Made by a program: the position numbers and the translations under genes | DNA from: Lobosporangium transversale | Taxonomy: Eukaryota > Mortierellomycota > Mortierellomycetes > Mortierellales > Mortierellaceae | NCBI RefSeq assembly: GCF_002105155.1 | Contig: NW_019029001.1 | Span: 558,001 to 622,000, forward strand | DNA length: 64,000 bases | Direction: 5' to 3' | Shown: piece after piece, positions 12,780 through 23,699 of the stretch | Position numbering within the stretch: the stretch's first letter is position 1 | Layout of the letters: each line of letters starts with the position of its first letter | The notes under the pieces: model-generated | Database searches by the model: none | The model's input: the letters and a program-made list of their open reading frames with translations, nothing else | What the model was told of the DNA's origin: nothing

Positions 12780-13608
12780 CGTAGAATGAGTTACTCACAG
12801 GTCTACTAGAGGTCATGATTGCCGTGCCATCAACGCGCAACAGAGTCACGACAACCATGAAGTTCCCAATGGCCACGTTCTTTTCCGATGTAGGCACGTG
12901 CAAGTTGACGGAGATATCATATGCCTGATCCGCACGTAAAAACTAATAGCAACAACCAACATGTACATCTGTATGTTAATATGTCGATTTGTACCTAAAA
13001 AACGTCATTTCTCTTGTTTCATTCAGTTGGAATTCTAATGTTTACCTGGGTATAGCGTCCTCCTCTTGAGAAGTCAACTTCAGCTGATGGAGGGCTTGGG
13101 ACAATGCCAGGAAGACTATCAAAAATGAAGAGTACAGTTTTGTATTGATGTAAATCAGATCCATAACGATTAAAAATAAATAAATAAATAAAAATAGTAA
13201 AAAGACTCAATCAGGACATTACGTTGGTCTATCATATTGCAGATGTACTTGACCGACATGTCCACGTTGAGGGATATAGACCCAGTAGAAGGAAAGGTAA
13301 GCAAAAAGGGATACCCCGACTAGTAAGAGTAGAACAATGAGACCCACGAAGAATTTGATAATCTTGCGATGCAGCGCTGATGAGGTTAACCATTGTGTCA
13401 GTTGTTTGACGTATGGATCAAGCACTGCCAATAATGGAGTGATAAAGAATGAGAGAATCTAAAATATATAAAAGAAAAAGAAAGAAAAAAGTTGAGCGTT
13501 GCGGAAAGATAGACGAAGGAGTGGGCAGAAAAAAGAAGGGTGAAGTATGGGTTAGAGGAATGAGATTCGAATGAGATGAACACTTAAACTTGCCTCAAAG
13601 AGAGTCAT
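11248..13608 (-). CDS. SEI1: Seipin, with long disordered C-terminal tail
   Basis: Seipin forms a ring in the ER membrane that organises lipid-droplet birth. Exons are 13608-13594, 13458-13223, 13115-13046, 12942-12799, 12668-12436 and 12337-11248, giving 595 residues. The order is an N-terminal membrane helix (FFVGLIVLLLLVGVSLFAY), the YWVYIPQRGHVGQVHLQYDR start of the lumenal beta-sandwich, NLHVPTSEKN, WSKEDQVLRVPLVENY, then HIDAHFHGLR and a second helix (VSTALVFMAVFIFWEIIFSV). After that come about 310 residues rich in Ser, Thr, Gln and acidic residues, with a proline run and an Asp run. The first exon is only 15 bases, and its donor reads GAG|GCAAGT, a GC-AG intron. The GC donor is the only way I found to join the start to the membrane helix in frame. 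Confidence 0.88.
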
Positions 13609-14253
13609 GTTGTGGGTTGAGTCGAGACTCTAAGTAGGTAAGAACGATAAGAATATGAATGTGAATGCGAGAATTGGGTGAATGAGTGTGAATGAGTAAT
13701 GAAAGAAGGAAGAAAAAAAAAAAAAAAAAGAAAGAGGAAAAGGCGTTGGGGAGTAGAAGGTTTTTTTTAATGCAAAGTGCACACACCTCGCATATTATTT
13801 TATTTTATTACACGCAAGGGTAATGTATAAATGTTTGGGACATGCCAGACAAGAGTTGTGCCTCGTGCACGGGTCGTGCCTTGACATGTGAACTCAATCA
13901 AATTATTCAATCATCCCAAGCTCTTTTTTTATAATTATCCCTTCATATGCTGTCTTTTATTCTTCCTATCCCTCATGGGAACCAAGTCTTGTCTTGGCAA
14001 ACAACTTATTCCTCTGCCATATTGAGCAACCGCGATTACAATGACAGCGACAACAGCAACCACAACCACGACAAATATTACATGAACACGACAATTGTAT
14101 AATAGTATATAAATATATATGTATATATTGCATGTTTATGGTTTTCTGGCCTTATTCTCAACTAACCCTCTCTCTTACTTTCTTTTCTTTTTTTTTTTTG
14201 CTCTTTTTCTTTTTCCTTTTCTTTTTTTCTTTGACAATGATATACTTCACATT
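13609..14253. other. Intergenic: seipin upstream, VMA2 3' side
   Basis: AT-rich with A and T runs. The part nearest seipin is likely its promoter, and the C/T-rich stretch at 14160-14230 lies just past the VMA2 stop. No gene is seen. Confidence 0.4.
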
Positions 14254-16074
14254 CTAGTTATCGTCATCACCCTCGTCCTCTTCAGGTGCTGGTGCATCGC
14301 CTTCCCTACTGCCATGGCGACGTCCTTTGCGATCGCGTTGGTAAAATTCAGCAAGCAATTTCTGAGGAATACGATTCAACAACTCCTTGGGGAAGATACG
14401 CAACAACGACCATGCCTGGTCAAGTGACTCGAATATAGTACGCGATTCATAGTTTCCTATTCATCAAGCAATATAGTTAGTATACATACAATCTATCTTT
14501 AGACCTCTCTTTTTTTTCTTTTTTCTTTTTTCTTTTTCAAAAGCAAAAACATACAAGTGTCCCATTAAAGGAAACTACCCGCTGGAAAAAAAAAAAAAAA
14601 AAAAAAAATTTACCTTGAGCAATATAGGTCTTTTCAAACTTCTCCAAAAACTCAAGACTGAGCTTATCTTCCTGGTTCAGGGCTTCCTCTCCAACTACAG
14701 CCTTCATCGCAGCTGCATCACGACCAATAGCATACTTGGCATATAGCTGATTAGAGACATCACCATGATCCTTACGAGTCAACTTCTCGCCGATAGCAGA
14801 CTTCATAAGACGTGACAATGATGGCAGTACGTTAATAGGTGGATAGAGCTGGCGATTGTGCATCTGTCTATCGATAAAGATCTGACCCTCAGTAATGAAC
14901 CCAGTCAAATCAGGAATAGGATGAGTGATATCTATTTATCATCACAAATATTATAAAGTCAGATACCAAAGATGAAGAAAAAAAAAAAAAGGAGTCGAAT
15001 ATTGCATACCATCGTTAGGCATGGTCAAAATAGGAATCTGTGTAATAGACCCGTTTCTGCCATCAACACGACCAGCACGTTCATAGATGGTCGATAAATC
15101 TGTGTACATATAACCAGGATAACCACGACGACCAGGCACTTCCTCACGTGCAGCAGATACCTCACGCAATGCATCAGCATAGGAACTCATGTCAGTCAAA
15201 ATGACCAAAACATGCTTTTCCAATTGGTAAGCATAGTATTCTGCAGTGGTCAAAGCCAGACGAGGAGTGATAATACGCTCGATTGTAGGATCGTTGGCCA
15301 AGTTCAAGAACAGAGTGACACGCTCGATCGAACCATCCTCCTCGAAATCCTGTTTGAAGAAACGAGCAGTTTCCATATTGACTCCCATAGCCGCGAACAC
15401 GATAGCAAAGTTGTCCTCATGATCATCGAACACACCCTTGGTTTTCTTTACTAAACCAGCCTGTCGACAAATTTGAGCAGCAATCTAAATGGGTGTAATA
15501 GATAATGAATAGGTTAGTCTGTTCCTCATATGCATCAGTTGAAAAGATCATCTCTACATATTGCGTCAAACTCGCAGTTACGATACCTCATTGTGAGGAA
15601 GACCAGCGGCAGAAAAAATGGGGATCTTTTGACCACGTGCAATTGAGTTCATGGTGTCAATGGCAGAAATACCAGTTTGAATCATCTCCTCGGGGTAAAT
15701 ACGGGAATAAGGGTTAATAGGCGAACCTATTTATCCAATTAGCAATGAAAAAAGAAAAATGGTTGATAACATAGCTTAAATTCAAAGGGCCTTCATTTGA
15801 AAAGCTCATCTTTAGTACCATTAATATCGAGGTAGTCCTCAGCAAAAACCTTAGGGCCTTTATCGATACTCTTTCCTGATCCGTTATAGACACGACCCAA
15901 CATGTCCTCAGAGACGGGCATTTTCAAGACATCTCCCGAAAACTCGACATGGGTTTGCTTGGCATCAATTCCCGTTGTACCTTCATAGACCTATATCCAT
16001 TTTGAAAACGACCATGGCAATATTTTTTTTTTTGTTGTTGTTGTTAATAATGTTGTATTGTGAAGATGTTGTTG

Positions 16075-16105
<31 letters not shown>

Positions 16106-16604
16106 GGGTGGAAGAAAATGTCAGCCGCTCTTATCATTAGCGAAATAGCCTTATGCGACCTAATCCCCCCTAACTGGTGACTAGGGAGGAGTGATCACGT
16201 CGACAGACAGGCTACTGATAACAAAGATCGAATAGCAATAATAAAAATATGTCTGCTATTCTGTACCTGAACGACTGCACGCTTGCCCTGGACTTCCAAA
16301 ACTTCGCCAGCGCGCTTGGTGCCGTCTGGAAGTGTAAGCTCAACAATCTCAGAATATTTTGGGAACTACAAGAGTCCAAAAGGGAGAACCACGTTAGTAG
16401 AGGAAATAGAAAAAAAGTTTTGGGAAATAGAGTGATTGCTCCTCTTACCTTGACATTGTCAAGCATAACCAAGGGACCATTGACACCAGCAATAGTACGG
16501 TAATCTGAGTAGAATGTGGAATTATGTTTGTTAGATAAAACAGAATGCTCGAGTATTGGAACACATTAAGTCGCTTTAGCATGGCATTGCTCTTGGGTCC
16601 ATGT

Positions 16605-16642
<38 letters not shown>

Positions 16643-16759
16643 AGAGAGAGAGAGAGAAGCGTGGGTTTATTTACCAAGACGCGGCTCAATGGCATAGTTG
16701 CGGGTAACAGCAGCTGCATGGAGCACGCTAGCTTCCCTTGGAGTAAGGCGAGGATCCAT
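14254..16759 (-). CDS. VMA2: Vacuolar H+-ATPase subunit B
   Basis: Subunit B is the non-catalytic partner of subunit A in the soluble V1 head of the proton pump that acidifies vacuoles. Exons are 16759-16675, 16504-16449, 16365-16267, 15990-15819, 15726-15587, 15484-15010, 14931-14614 and 14456-14254, giving 515 residues, normal for the family. Motifs in order are [57 protein letters not shown], the B-subunit block [92 protein letters not shown] and ending with an acidic EEDEGDDDN. As expected for B, there is no Walker A P-loop. All eight exons join in phase. Confidence 0.95.
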
Positions 16760-17716
16760 TTAGTTTTTTATTTACTTTTACAGGAATTTGAGAGATGGGC
16801 GTTAAATGAAGAGGAACTGAATGAAAATAATGTGAAAGGGGTCAATTGCGCGTTCGAGCTTGGTGTCGTGGTGGAGGAAAGAGGAGACAGCCAACATCTC
16901 CATAGTTTAAAATCTGTCAAACTTAAGGGTCAGTTGATCAGTAGCCAATTCCTCACGTCATTGAAAAAGGTGATGCCGCTTTATTGATTGATATTCATTC
17001 AGCAATAACAACAAAAACAGCGCTGGACCATCAAGTTTTACAAATGAATATAACCTTGACCCAAAAACAAAGAAGCCTGCTGATTTATTATTACTTTTTA
17101 CAGCTTGTTGAACACCCCTCACTGCCATTGTATGAATTACATTTTTCAGATCTGCCACTGGGACTTGTATACCCTTCATTGTACATACACAGCCTCCTTT
17201 ACCCCTGATTTGGACGGACTTAGCTCTACGTACACATATCAAAAACCTTGCAGAGCACCAGCATTGAGTATTGGTAGACATTAACGGATGATCGATGACT
17301 CAGGGCCCCGGGGATCTTGATCACCAGCCTCCTTAAAACCGTGGGACACAGAAGACCTGGCAGAGACAAGGCGGAGATCAGCCCAACGGGGCGCCAGTCC
17401 ATGAGTATCATGTCTCCAGGAGGCGCGAAGGTTCATCTTAGGAGGACTAACCATCGAGGCCTTGATGCCACGACATACTTGCAAGAATATGTTCTTCGCG
17501 ATGGGTACAAACGGATGGACTCCGACTACAACACTCAGGTTACAAGATGAAAGAGCTTTTGGCAGTACGCTTTAGGAGACTTTGGAAAGAAGCGATACCA
17601 TTACCTCTGACTCAACTGTAGATGGCACAAGCTATTTTCTCACAGAAATACAAAATGTAGTGAAAACGAAGGAAGATGCCTCACAGCTCTGGGGATGTGA
17701 GGCCAAATATATCAAG
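16760..17716. other. VMA2 upstream region and unassigned decayed DNA
   Basis: The first 200 bases should contain the VMA2 promoter. From about 17290 to 17560 base composition is more balanced and the plus strand has coding-like but broken frames (for example GLDATTYLQEYVLRDGY at 17460-17510). This could be the N-terminal part of the Fanzor-like relic that follows, but I cannot match it to a known domain. Confidence 0.35.
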
Positions 17717-18640
17717 GTACTTAGCTTGGATCTAGGCAAACGTATATAGTTGGCGCATATGCCATTCTCCCGGAGACGAGCTCTGGCCCTGCTGATGCTG
17801 TCTGACAAGTCAGTTCACTCGCCACTGCATTCTACCTCCTTACTGCTGCTCTTCCTACTGCTGCAGCTCAGTCCTCAGCAACCACCACCGCTACATCGTT
17901 AGTATCGTCTTCATCGTCGATCCAAGTGCCTGCACCCAAGGCTTATTGTGATCTGGTAGTTAAGGCAAAGGCGGTTTATTAATCCACGCTAAAATCCTGC
18001 TGATGGCTGCAGCAACAAAACCGCGCAGTGCCAGAAGGAGCCAACCGACCTGTTGAGGATATCGAGATTAACATGTCTGCTCTTCGTGGCAATATACGGT
18101 CTTTGTGAGCTACACTGGGTATCTGAAGGACCGTGAGGAGCAACTCCAGCAGTTTTAAGGAAGAACCTTCAAGGAGTACTAATGGGACTGCCAAAGAGTT
18201 AGAATTGAAGGGTTCGCGGCGACCCCCGACCAGCTTCTTCAGATGATTGGAGGCAGTATTGGACAGAAGTGACAGCTAGACAACCATATAGTCATTACCA
18301 TAAAGCTAGGCCACTTCGCCTCTCAAAACCAACTTTCCGGCCCCAGGGGACATTTTTGGTGTACTTTATTACAGAGTAGGTATTCTTGCTCAAGCGATCC
18401 CGAGGTTTGTTTTATATGCAACAGGTTGCTGATATTTATTAAAGCTTCCTGGACTCAGGTTTGTGCACTAGGATATCTGTCTTGGGAGTGAATGAGTATC
18501 ACATTTCTAAAAAGTTTCGTGGGTGTAAGAACTTTGTAGGGAAGATTATGACTGTCCAACGTGTCACACGCGTCTTCATCGAGATGTTCTTGCGGCTGAG
18601 AACTGATCCCGTGAAAGAGATCTAGTGAAATTGACAATTG
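17717..18640 (+). pseudogene. TnpB/Fanzor-like RNA-guided nuclease family relic
   Basis: Broken plus-strand blocks fit the RuvC-type nuclease family of TnpB and its eukaryotic relatives (Fanzor). VLSLDLGKR (17717-17743) matches the RuvC-I strand with its Asp. After a frame change comes VGAYAILPETSSGPADAV. A long block from 18119 has REEQLQQF, WDCQRVR, LLQMIGGSIGQK and LGHFASQNQLSG, interrupted by three stops in the same frame. GVNEYHISKKF follows at about 18485, with the RuvC-II-like Glu at 18494-18496 and one zinc-ribbon Cys nearby. CPTCHTRLHRDVLAAEN then gives the second Cys pair and the RuvC-III-like Asp (18583-18585). Stops and frameshifts show it is not functional. Assignment is from recalled family motifs, and the guide-RNA side cannot be judged here. 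Confidence 0.7.
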
Positions 18641-19167
18641 TGTCTATAAGAAAAAAGATAGCTGGGCTTCACACTCTGGTTGCGGACTGTAAGAAAGTAC
18701 TTTTCAATATATAAGCATGCTATAAATGGTGAAAATGAAATGAAAGGACTCGACACCGAGCTTCGTCTTGCTGAGTTGCTTTATGGGAGAAGCAGTGACT
18801 TTCACCAGTGATATTATATCATGGTGTAAGATTTTTTTGGATGTGGTGCATCACTACTTAGAAAATCCTCACCGTCGGTGGTTTCCGGTATGGTATACCG
18901 TATATGAAGAATGTACCGGGATATCTTTGTATTAGGATACATCATACCGCTACTTGTAGACCAGTGGTGCATCGTACTAGTCAAGTGCATCATACTAGTC
19001 AAGTCCATGCACTGGTCAAAATCTGCTGCATTGTAAAATTTAGCACAAGGACTTTGTGGAACTCTGTACATGTGTTTTATTTAATCGAATCCAATCTCTT
19101 TTCATCAAGCATCGGCCAACATTCACTTAATCCATCATAACATTGACTACATGCTCAAATAGAAAGC
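18641..19167. other. Intergenic, no gene seen
   Basis: Follows the relic and precedes the thioesterase. Between 18920 and 19020 there are short local repeats of CATACTAGTCAAGT type. The last part is presumably the thioesterase promoter. Confidence 0.4.
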
Positions 19168-19422
19168 ATGACAACACTGAATCATTGTAGAAAAGTTTGG
19201 TAAGACAAAAAAAAAAAAAAAAAGAACGTCGCCAGCAAACAATACAAAACCGAGAGAAACCTGTGTGAGCTCAAAACACACTCTTTACGGAATGTTAGGA
19301 CTAACTTTTTGAACGCAGGAGGGTTTGATATGCAGACCCTCTCGGGGGTAGAGTAGAACCATTTATTTCTTTTTTTATGCGACTATTCTTCAGTCGTTCG
19401 TTTTTACTGATCCAATAACATC

Positions 19423-19454
<32 letters not shown>

Positions 19455-20159
19455 GTCATTGTTGTTAATGTTGTATTTTAGCTTAAGCTTGTCTCTGCAT
19501 CCAAGGGTTCAATATCATGCGAGCTGCAAGTCGAGAAGGAGCATCTAGTACATACGGATAAAAGAATTCATGTTTTAACTGCTAATTGCGTTGACAATAT
19601 ATCCGATCAATTAGTCCTAACTCGTCTTTATAATTACAATGGTATGAATCCAGAATCGACTAGGAGGATGCCATGGCGGTTTGCTCAGCACTATTGTTGA
19701 CGTTGGTGGGTCATTGGCAATTGCAGCAGAGAATATGCACGCAACTGGTGTTTCTACAGGTGAGAGCAAGAGGTTTGGAATGTATAGATGTATAAATGTA
19801 TAGAATTGTAATTATTCCTACTGCTGATCTTGAAGAGGAAGCACTAACTTTTGTGTCTTTAACAGATTTGAATATTTCGTTTGTGTCCGGAGCCAAGCTT
19901 GGTGATAAGCTGTTAATTGTAAGCCAATTTATGCCGCCTTGTCTAAAGTAAAACAGATCATCGAAGTACATTGTTACTTACTCTGGCATGGTATATGTAA
20001 TAGAACTCTCGCTGCGATAAGATCGGAGGCTCGCTTGCATATACTTCTGTTGACATTAAAGTGGGTGACAAGGTCGTTGCATTGGGTCGCCACACCAAGT
20101 TTGTCCGTCTTGCGCATCAACAAAATGCACAATTGAAGGAATCATCGACCTCGGAATAA
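19168..20159 (+). CDS. Acyl-CoA thioesterase, ACOT13/THEM2-like hotdog protein
   Basis: Hotdog-fold thioesterases of this group hydrolyse fatty acyl-CoA, usually in mitochondria. The gene is split into six small exons: 19168-19199, 19299-19347, 19482-19547, 19654-19759, 19866-19918 and 20004-20159, giving 153 residues, close to the roughly 140 of human ACOT13. Visible motifs are LKLVSASKGSISCELQVEKE, then NRLGGCHGGLLSTIVDVGGS with the Asn, the HGG and the catalytic-type Asp, then TGVSTDLNISFVSGAKLGDK, IGGSLAYTSVDIKVGDK and ALGRHTKFVRL. The acceptor at 20003 was preferred because it restores the family spacing before SLAYTSVDI. No exon is longer than 156 bases, so ORF scans miss the gene. The first exon (MTTLNHCRKV) is the least certain part. 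Confidence 0.8.
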
Positions 20160-20852
20160 TTTGCACTCGAATACTGGCTGCTTTCTGACTACTGTGAAAA
20201 TGAAATACCAAGGAGAAGAGCTACCATCATGTCTTTTGAAGTTTAAATAAAACAACTCTCCATTAGCTCAGACCTTCTACGAGATCGGGGCGCTAGCATT
20301 ACCTTTCGTACACAACAATATCGAGGAGTGAAGCAGACCATAATAGCATTCTTGATGAGAACATATGCAGTGACAGCAACAAAATGAATATACATGTATG
20401 TACATTAAGACTGGATATAAACTGTTTTTGGCAGTTGCAAGCTTGCAAGATAAAAAGCTTGTCTATTCAATCATCGTCTTTTTGATTAAAAAATAAATTT
20501 TGGACGATAATATAGGCAAAAAAACGCCTCAGACAGGATGCACCAAACGGGATACAGTTAACTTGACTAGATGCGAGTGCGGGAACTAGTGGGAGGCAAT
20601 TGTTTATCAACATGCATACAGCTCAATGTGCGTATGTACCCGAGACAGCATTCGGTTGTGTGTACTGGAATATTTCGACCCATTGGTATTTGAGGCAGCA
20701 TTCTCCTTTTTTCTTTCTTTTTTCTTTTTCTTTTTCCTGTATCGGTTTCCCTCAGTCCCTAACACGACTTTACACAACCGGCTTCTTTTCATTCCTTTCA
20801 AAAACTCCCATTCGCTCATTTCACTAAACTTAACCCATTCTAACCATTCCTC
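20160..20852. other. Upstream region of alpha-tubulin 2
   Basis: 693 bases without a supported gene. The last 150 bases are C/T-rich on the plus strand with runs of TTTCTTTT, as before other highly expressed genes here. Confidence 0.4.
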
Positions 20853-22719
20853 ATGCGCGAAGTCATCTCTCTCCACGTCGGTCAGGCCGGTATCCAGATC
20901 GGTAACGCCTGCTGGGAACTCTACTGTCTTGAGCACGGCATCGAGCCCGATGGCAACGTGTATGTGTCCTTTTTTAAGTTTTCTCGGTGCTCAAACTTCA
21001 TAAATCCAAATAACAGATTTATTTCCATGAATCCTGTCACCCTGTTGTATGTGGAGAAGATGGAAAAAACTGCTGTTAACTCGGTATTTCTTTTATATGT
21101 AGCGCATCTGACAAGAAGGCTTCTCAGTTTGACGCGTCGTCCAGCACTTTTTTTTCAGAGACCGGTGCTGGCAAGCATGTCCCCCGAGCTAGTAAGTTTT
21201 TTTTTTTTTTTTTTTTTTTTCTGATAATGACGTGCGTGTCCCTGAACAACCGCTGGAGTGGATAAGAGGCAAATTAGATTAAAAAAATGGGACCCACTGT
21301 CTGTACTACGCAAATTGGTGCAGTTATTTCAAGACATTTCAACTCGCTTAATGTAGCTAATCAATCGTATCGATATTATGATGATGAAGGCAAAAGGATA
21401 CAGAGCTGACCATAGTAATATCCTTCCTTTTTAGTCTTTGTTGATCTTGAAGAAACTGTCGTTGATGAGGTCCGCACTGGCACCTACCGCAAGTAAGTGG
21501 TTGCAAATAGGTTCTAGGACTTGTCAGTGAAGGCACCACCTTTTATGACCATTTACTTTTTCAACACGCTTACTCTTATCACTTATTTATTCTATTGTCA
21601 ATTAACCAAAATAGGCTCTTCCACCCTGAGCAGATGATCAGTGGCAAGGAAGATGCTGCCAATAATTACGCTCGTGGTCACTACACCATCGGCAAGGAGC
21701 TTGTTGATTCTGTCCTTGACCGTGTCCGCAAACTTGCTGATGCCTGCACTGGTCTTCAGGGCTTTTTGGTCTTTCATTCATTTGGTGGTGGCACGGGGTC
21801 AGGCTTTGGCGCCTTATTGCTCGAGCGTCTATCCGTAGATTATGGTAAAAAGTCTAAGCTCGAGTTTGCAGTTTACCCTGCTCCTGAAATGGCCACTTCC
21901 GTGGTTGAACCTTACAATTCAATCTTAACTACCCACACCACGCTTGAACATACCGACTGTGCCTTCATGGTTGACAACGAGGCCATCTATGATATTTGCA
22001 AGCGCAACTTGGATGTCTCGCGTCCAACCTATACCCATTTGAACCGCATGATTGCACAGGTTGTCTCATCCATCACCGCTTCGTTGCGCTTTGTTGGCTC
22101 TCTTAACGTTGACTTGACCGAGTTCCAGACCAATTTGGTACCTTACCCTCGTATTCACTTCCCCTTGGTCACCTATGCTCCTATCCTCTCGGCGAAGAAG
22201 GCGTACCACGAGCAGCTCTCTGTCAATGAGATTACTACTGCTTGCTTTGACATCCAGAACCAGATGGTCAAGTGTGATCCACGCCAGGGCAAATACATGG
22301 CTTGCTGCCTTCTCTACCGTGGAGATGTTATCCCTAAGGATGTTAGCGCCGCTATTGCGATTGTCAAGACTAAGAAGACAATCCAATTTGTCGATTGGTG
22401 TCCTACTGGGTTCAAGGTAGGAATTAATGACCAACCTCCTACTGTTTTCCCCGGTGGAGAAGTCGCCAAGGTCCAGCGTGCTGTCTGCATGCTCTCTAAT
22501 ACTACTGCTATTGGCGAGGCATGGTCTCGCCTTGATCACAAGTTTGATTTGATGTATGCCAAGCGTGCTTTTGTGCATTGGTATGTCGGCGAAGGTATGG
22601 AGGAAGGAGAGTTCTCGGAAGCCCGTGAAGACCTTGCTGCTTTAGAGAAGGATTATGAAGAAGTTGCCTACGAGTCCGCTGATAATAACGTAGGCGAGGA
22701 GCTTAATGATGAGTATTAA
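20853..22719 (+). CDS. TUB1: Alpha-tubulin, canonical copy
   Basis: This copy stays close to the fungal alpha-tubulin consensus. Exons are 20853-20959, 21103-21191, 21435-21492 and 21615-22719, giving 452 residues. The N-terminus is [20 protein letters not shown]. Lys40 is present in NVASDKK, followed by [33 protein letters not shown] binds nucleotide, [11 protein letters not shown] carries the GTPase-activating Glu, and the tail ends in ELNDEY with a terminal tyrosine. The first two introns have the same position and phase as in the divergent copy at 5062, but a third intron after TGTYR is found only here. This is probably the main housekeeping isotype. Confidence 0.97.
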
Positions 22720-23699
22720 GAGTCATTTCTCACCCAATTGCAGAGTCAAGCAAGTCTTTTTTTTACAGTCAACGATACTTAGGCAGCAAATCAAAACATA
22801 TACAAATACATTGCAAATAGTTTACCTCATTTTATCGAAAAGCCTTTTTGTATTCTTATGATGTACAATACGTCTGTGAAGCGTTGTGATAGTATTTCAT
22901 GTATTTTCCTAACCGAGTTACAAGCTGTTTGCAAGAAACTCTAGCGCTCAAGCTTAAGAGGCCCTTCAATTGTGATGTTCTATATATTTGCTGTTGAAAT
23001 AGTCTATCAGATCAGCTTTGGAGCAATCATTCGTTAAATGTGGGTATTGTCCTAGATCCTTGATGTGTTCTTCAGTCCTTGAATCCTTCTCGTGGGCGGC
23101 GCTTCGGTATTGCCGCTATGGAAACTAAAGATTCAAAAATAACAATACACCATTTTATTGCCTCGCCTATACTCTCTGTGAGAAGTGAAAGCTTCTAGCG
23201 CAAGTCGTGTGGTGTTCGATTCAATGGGAAGTTTAGTAAAAGGAAGAGAGAAAGATAGAGAGCAAAAGCTCGTGTACTGAGGAACAAAGCCCGTAAAACC
23301 ACCTAAATCAACCTCGATATAGAGGGACAAATGACCAGTCTGAAGTGAAGTCGGATAATGTAGAGCAGACGAGTTAAATAAGCAATCAGTCTATTTGGTA
23401 TGTTTTTCTGCAAAGTCGACGCTGGAGTGCTTCTTGCTACTGATCTAGATGACCTTGGTGAATACTTCTAAACCACCGACTTTAAGTTGTTAGGCTAACT
23501 CTGTGTTATATCACGTGATAAGGAAGTGGCGTCACACCAACACGCATGTGTGTGTGCGTGTTCTCCCTGACGAGACGTAAAAAAATACGCGAAACAGCAT
23601 TCGCGCTGTCTTCATTCTTTCATACTAATTCTTTTTTCTCATCACATCCTATTACTTCAACACTACTTCTACACCACCACTAACTACTCAGGATAAACA
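22720..23699. other. Tubulin 3' side and SCL1 upstream region
   Basis: 980 bases with no supported gene. The final stretch contains CACACCAACACGCATGTGTG and a C/T-rich leader before the SCL1 ATG. Confidence 0.4.

Noticed and set aside
17979-18194. Minus-strand open frame over the Fanzor-like relic
   Set aside because: The plus strand carries the recognisable nuclease motifs. This frame is a shadow.
22066-22578. Minus-strand open frame of 170 codons
   Set aside because: It is entirely antisense to the last exon of the canonical alpha-tubulin and has no family resemblance.
23500-23699. Possible proteasome PACE box (GGTGGCAAA) before SCL1
   Set aside because: Only AGTGGCGTCAC is present, which does not match the element well enough.
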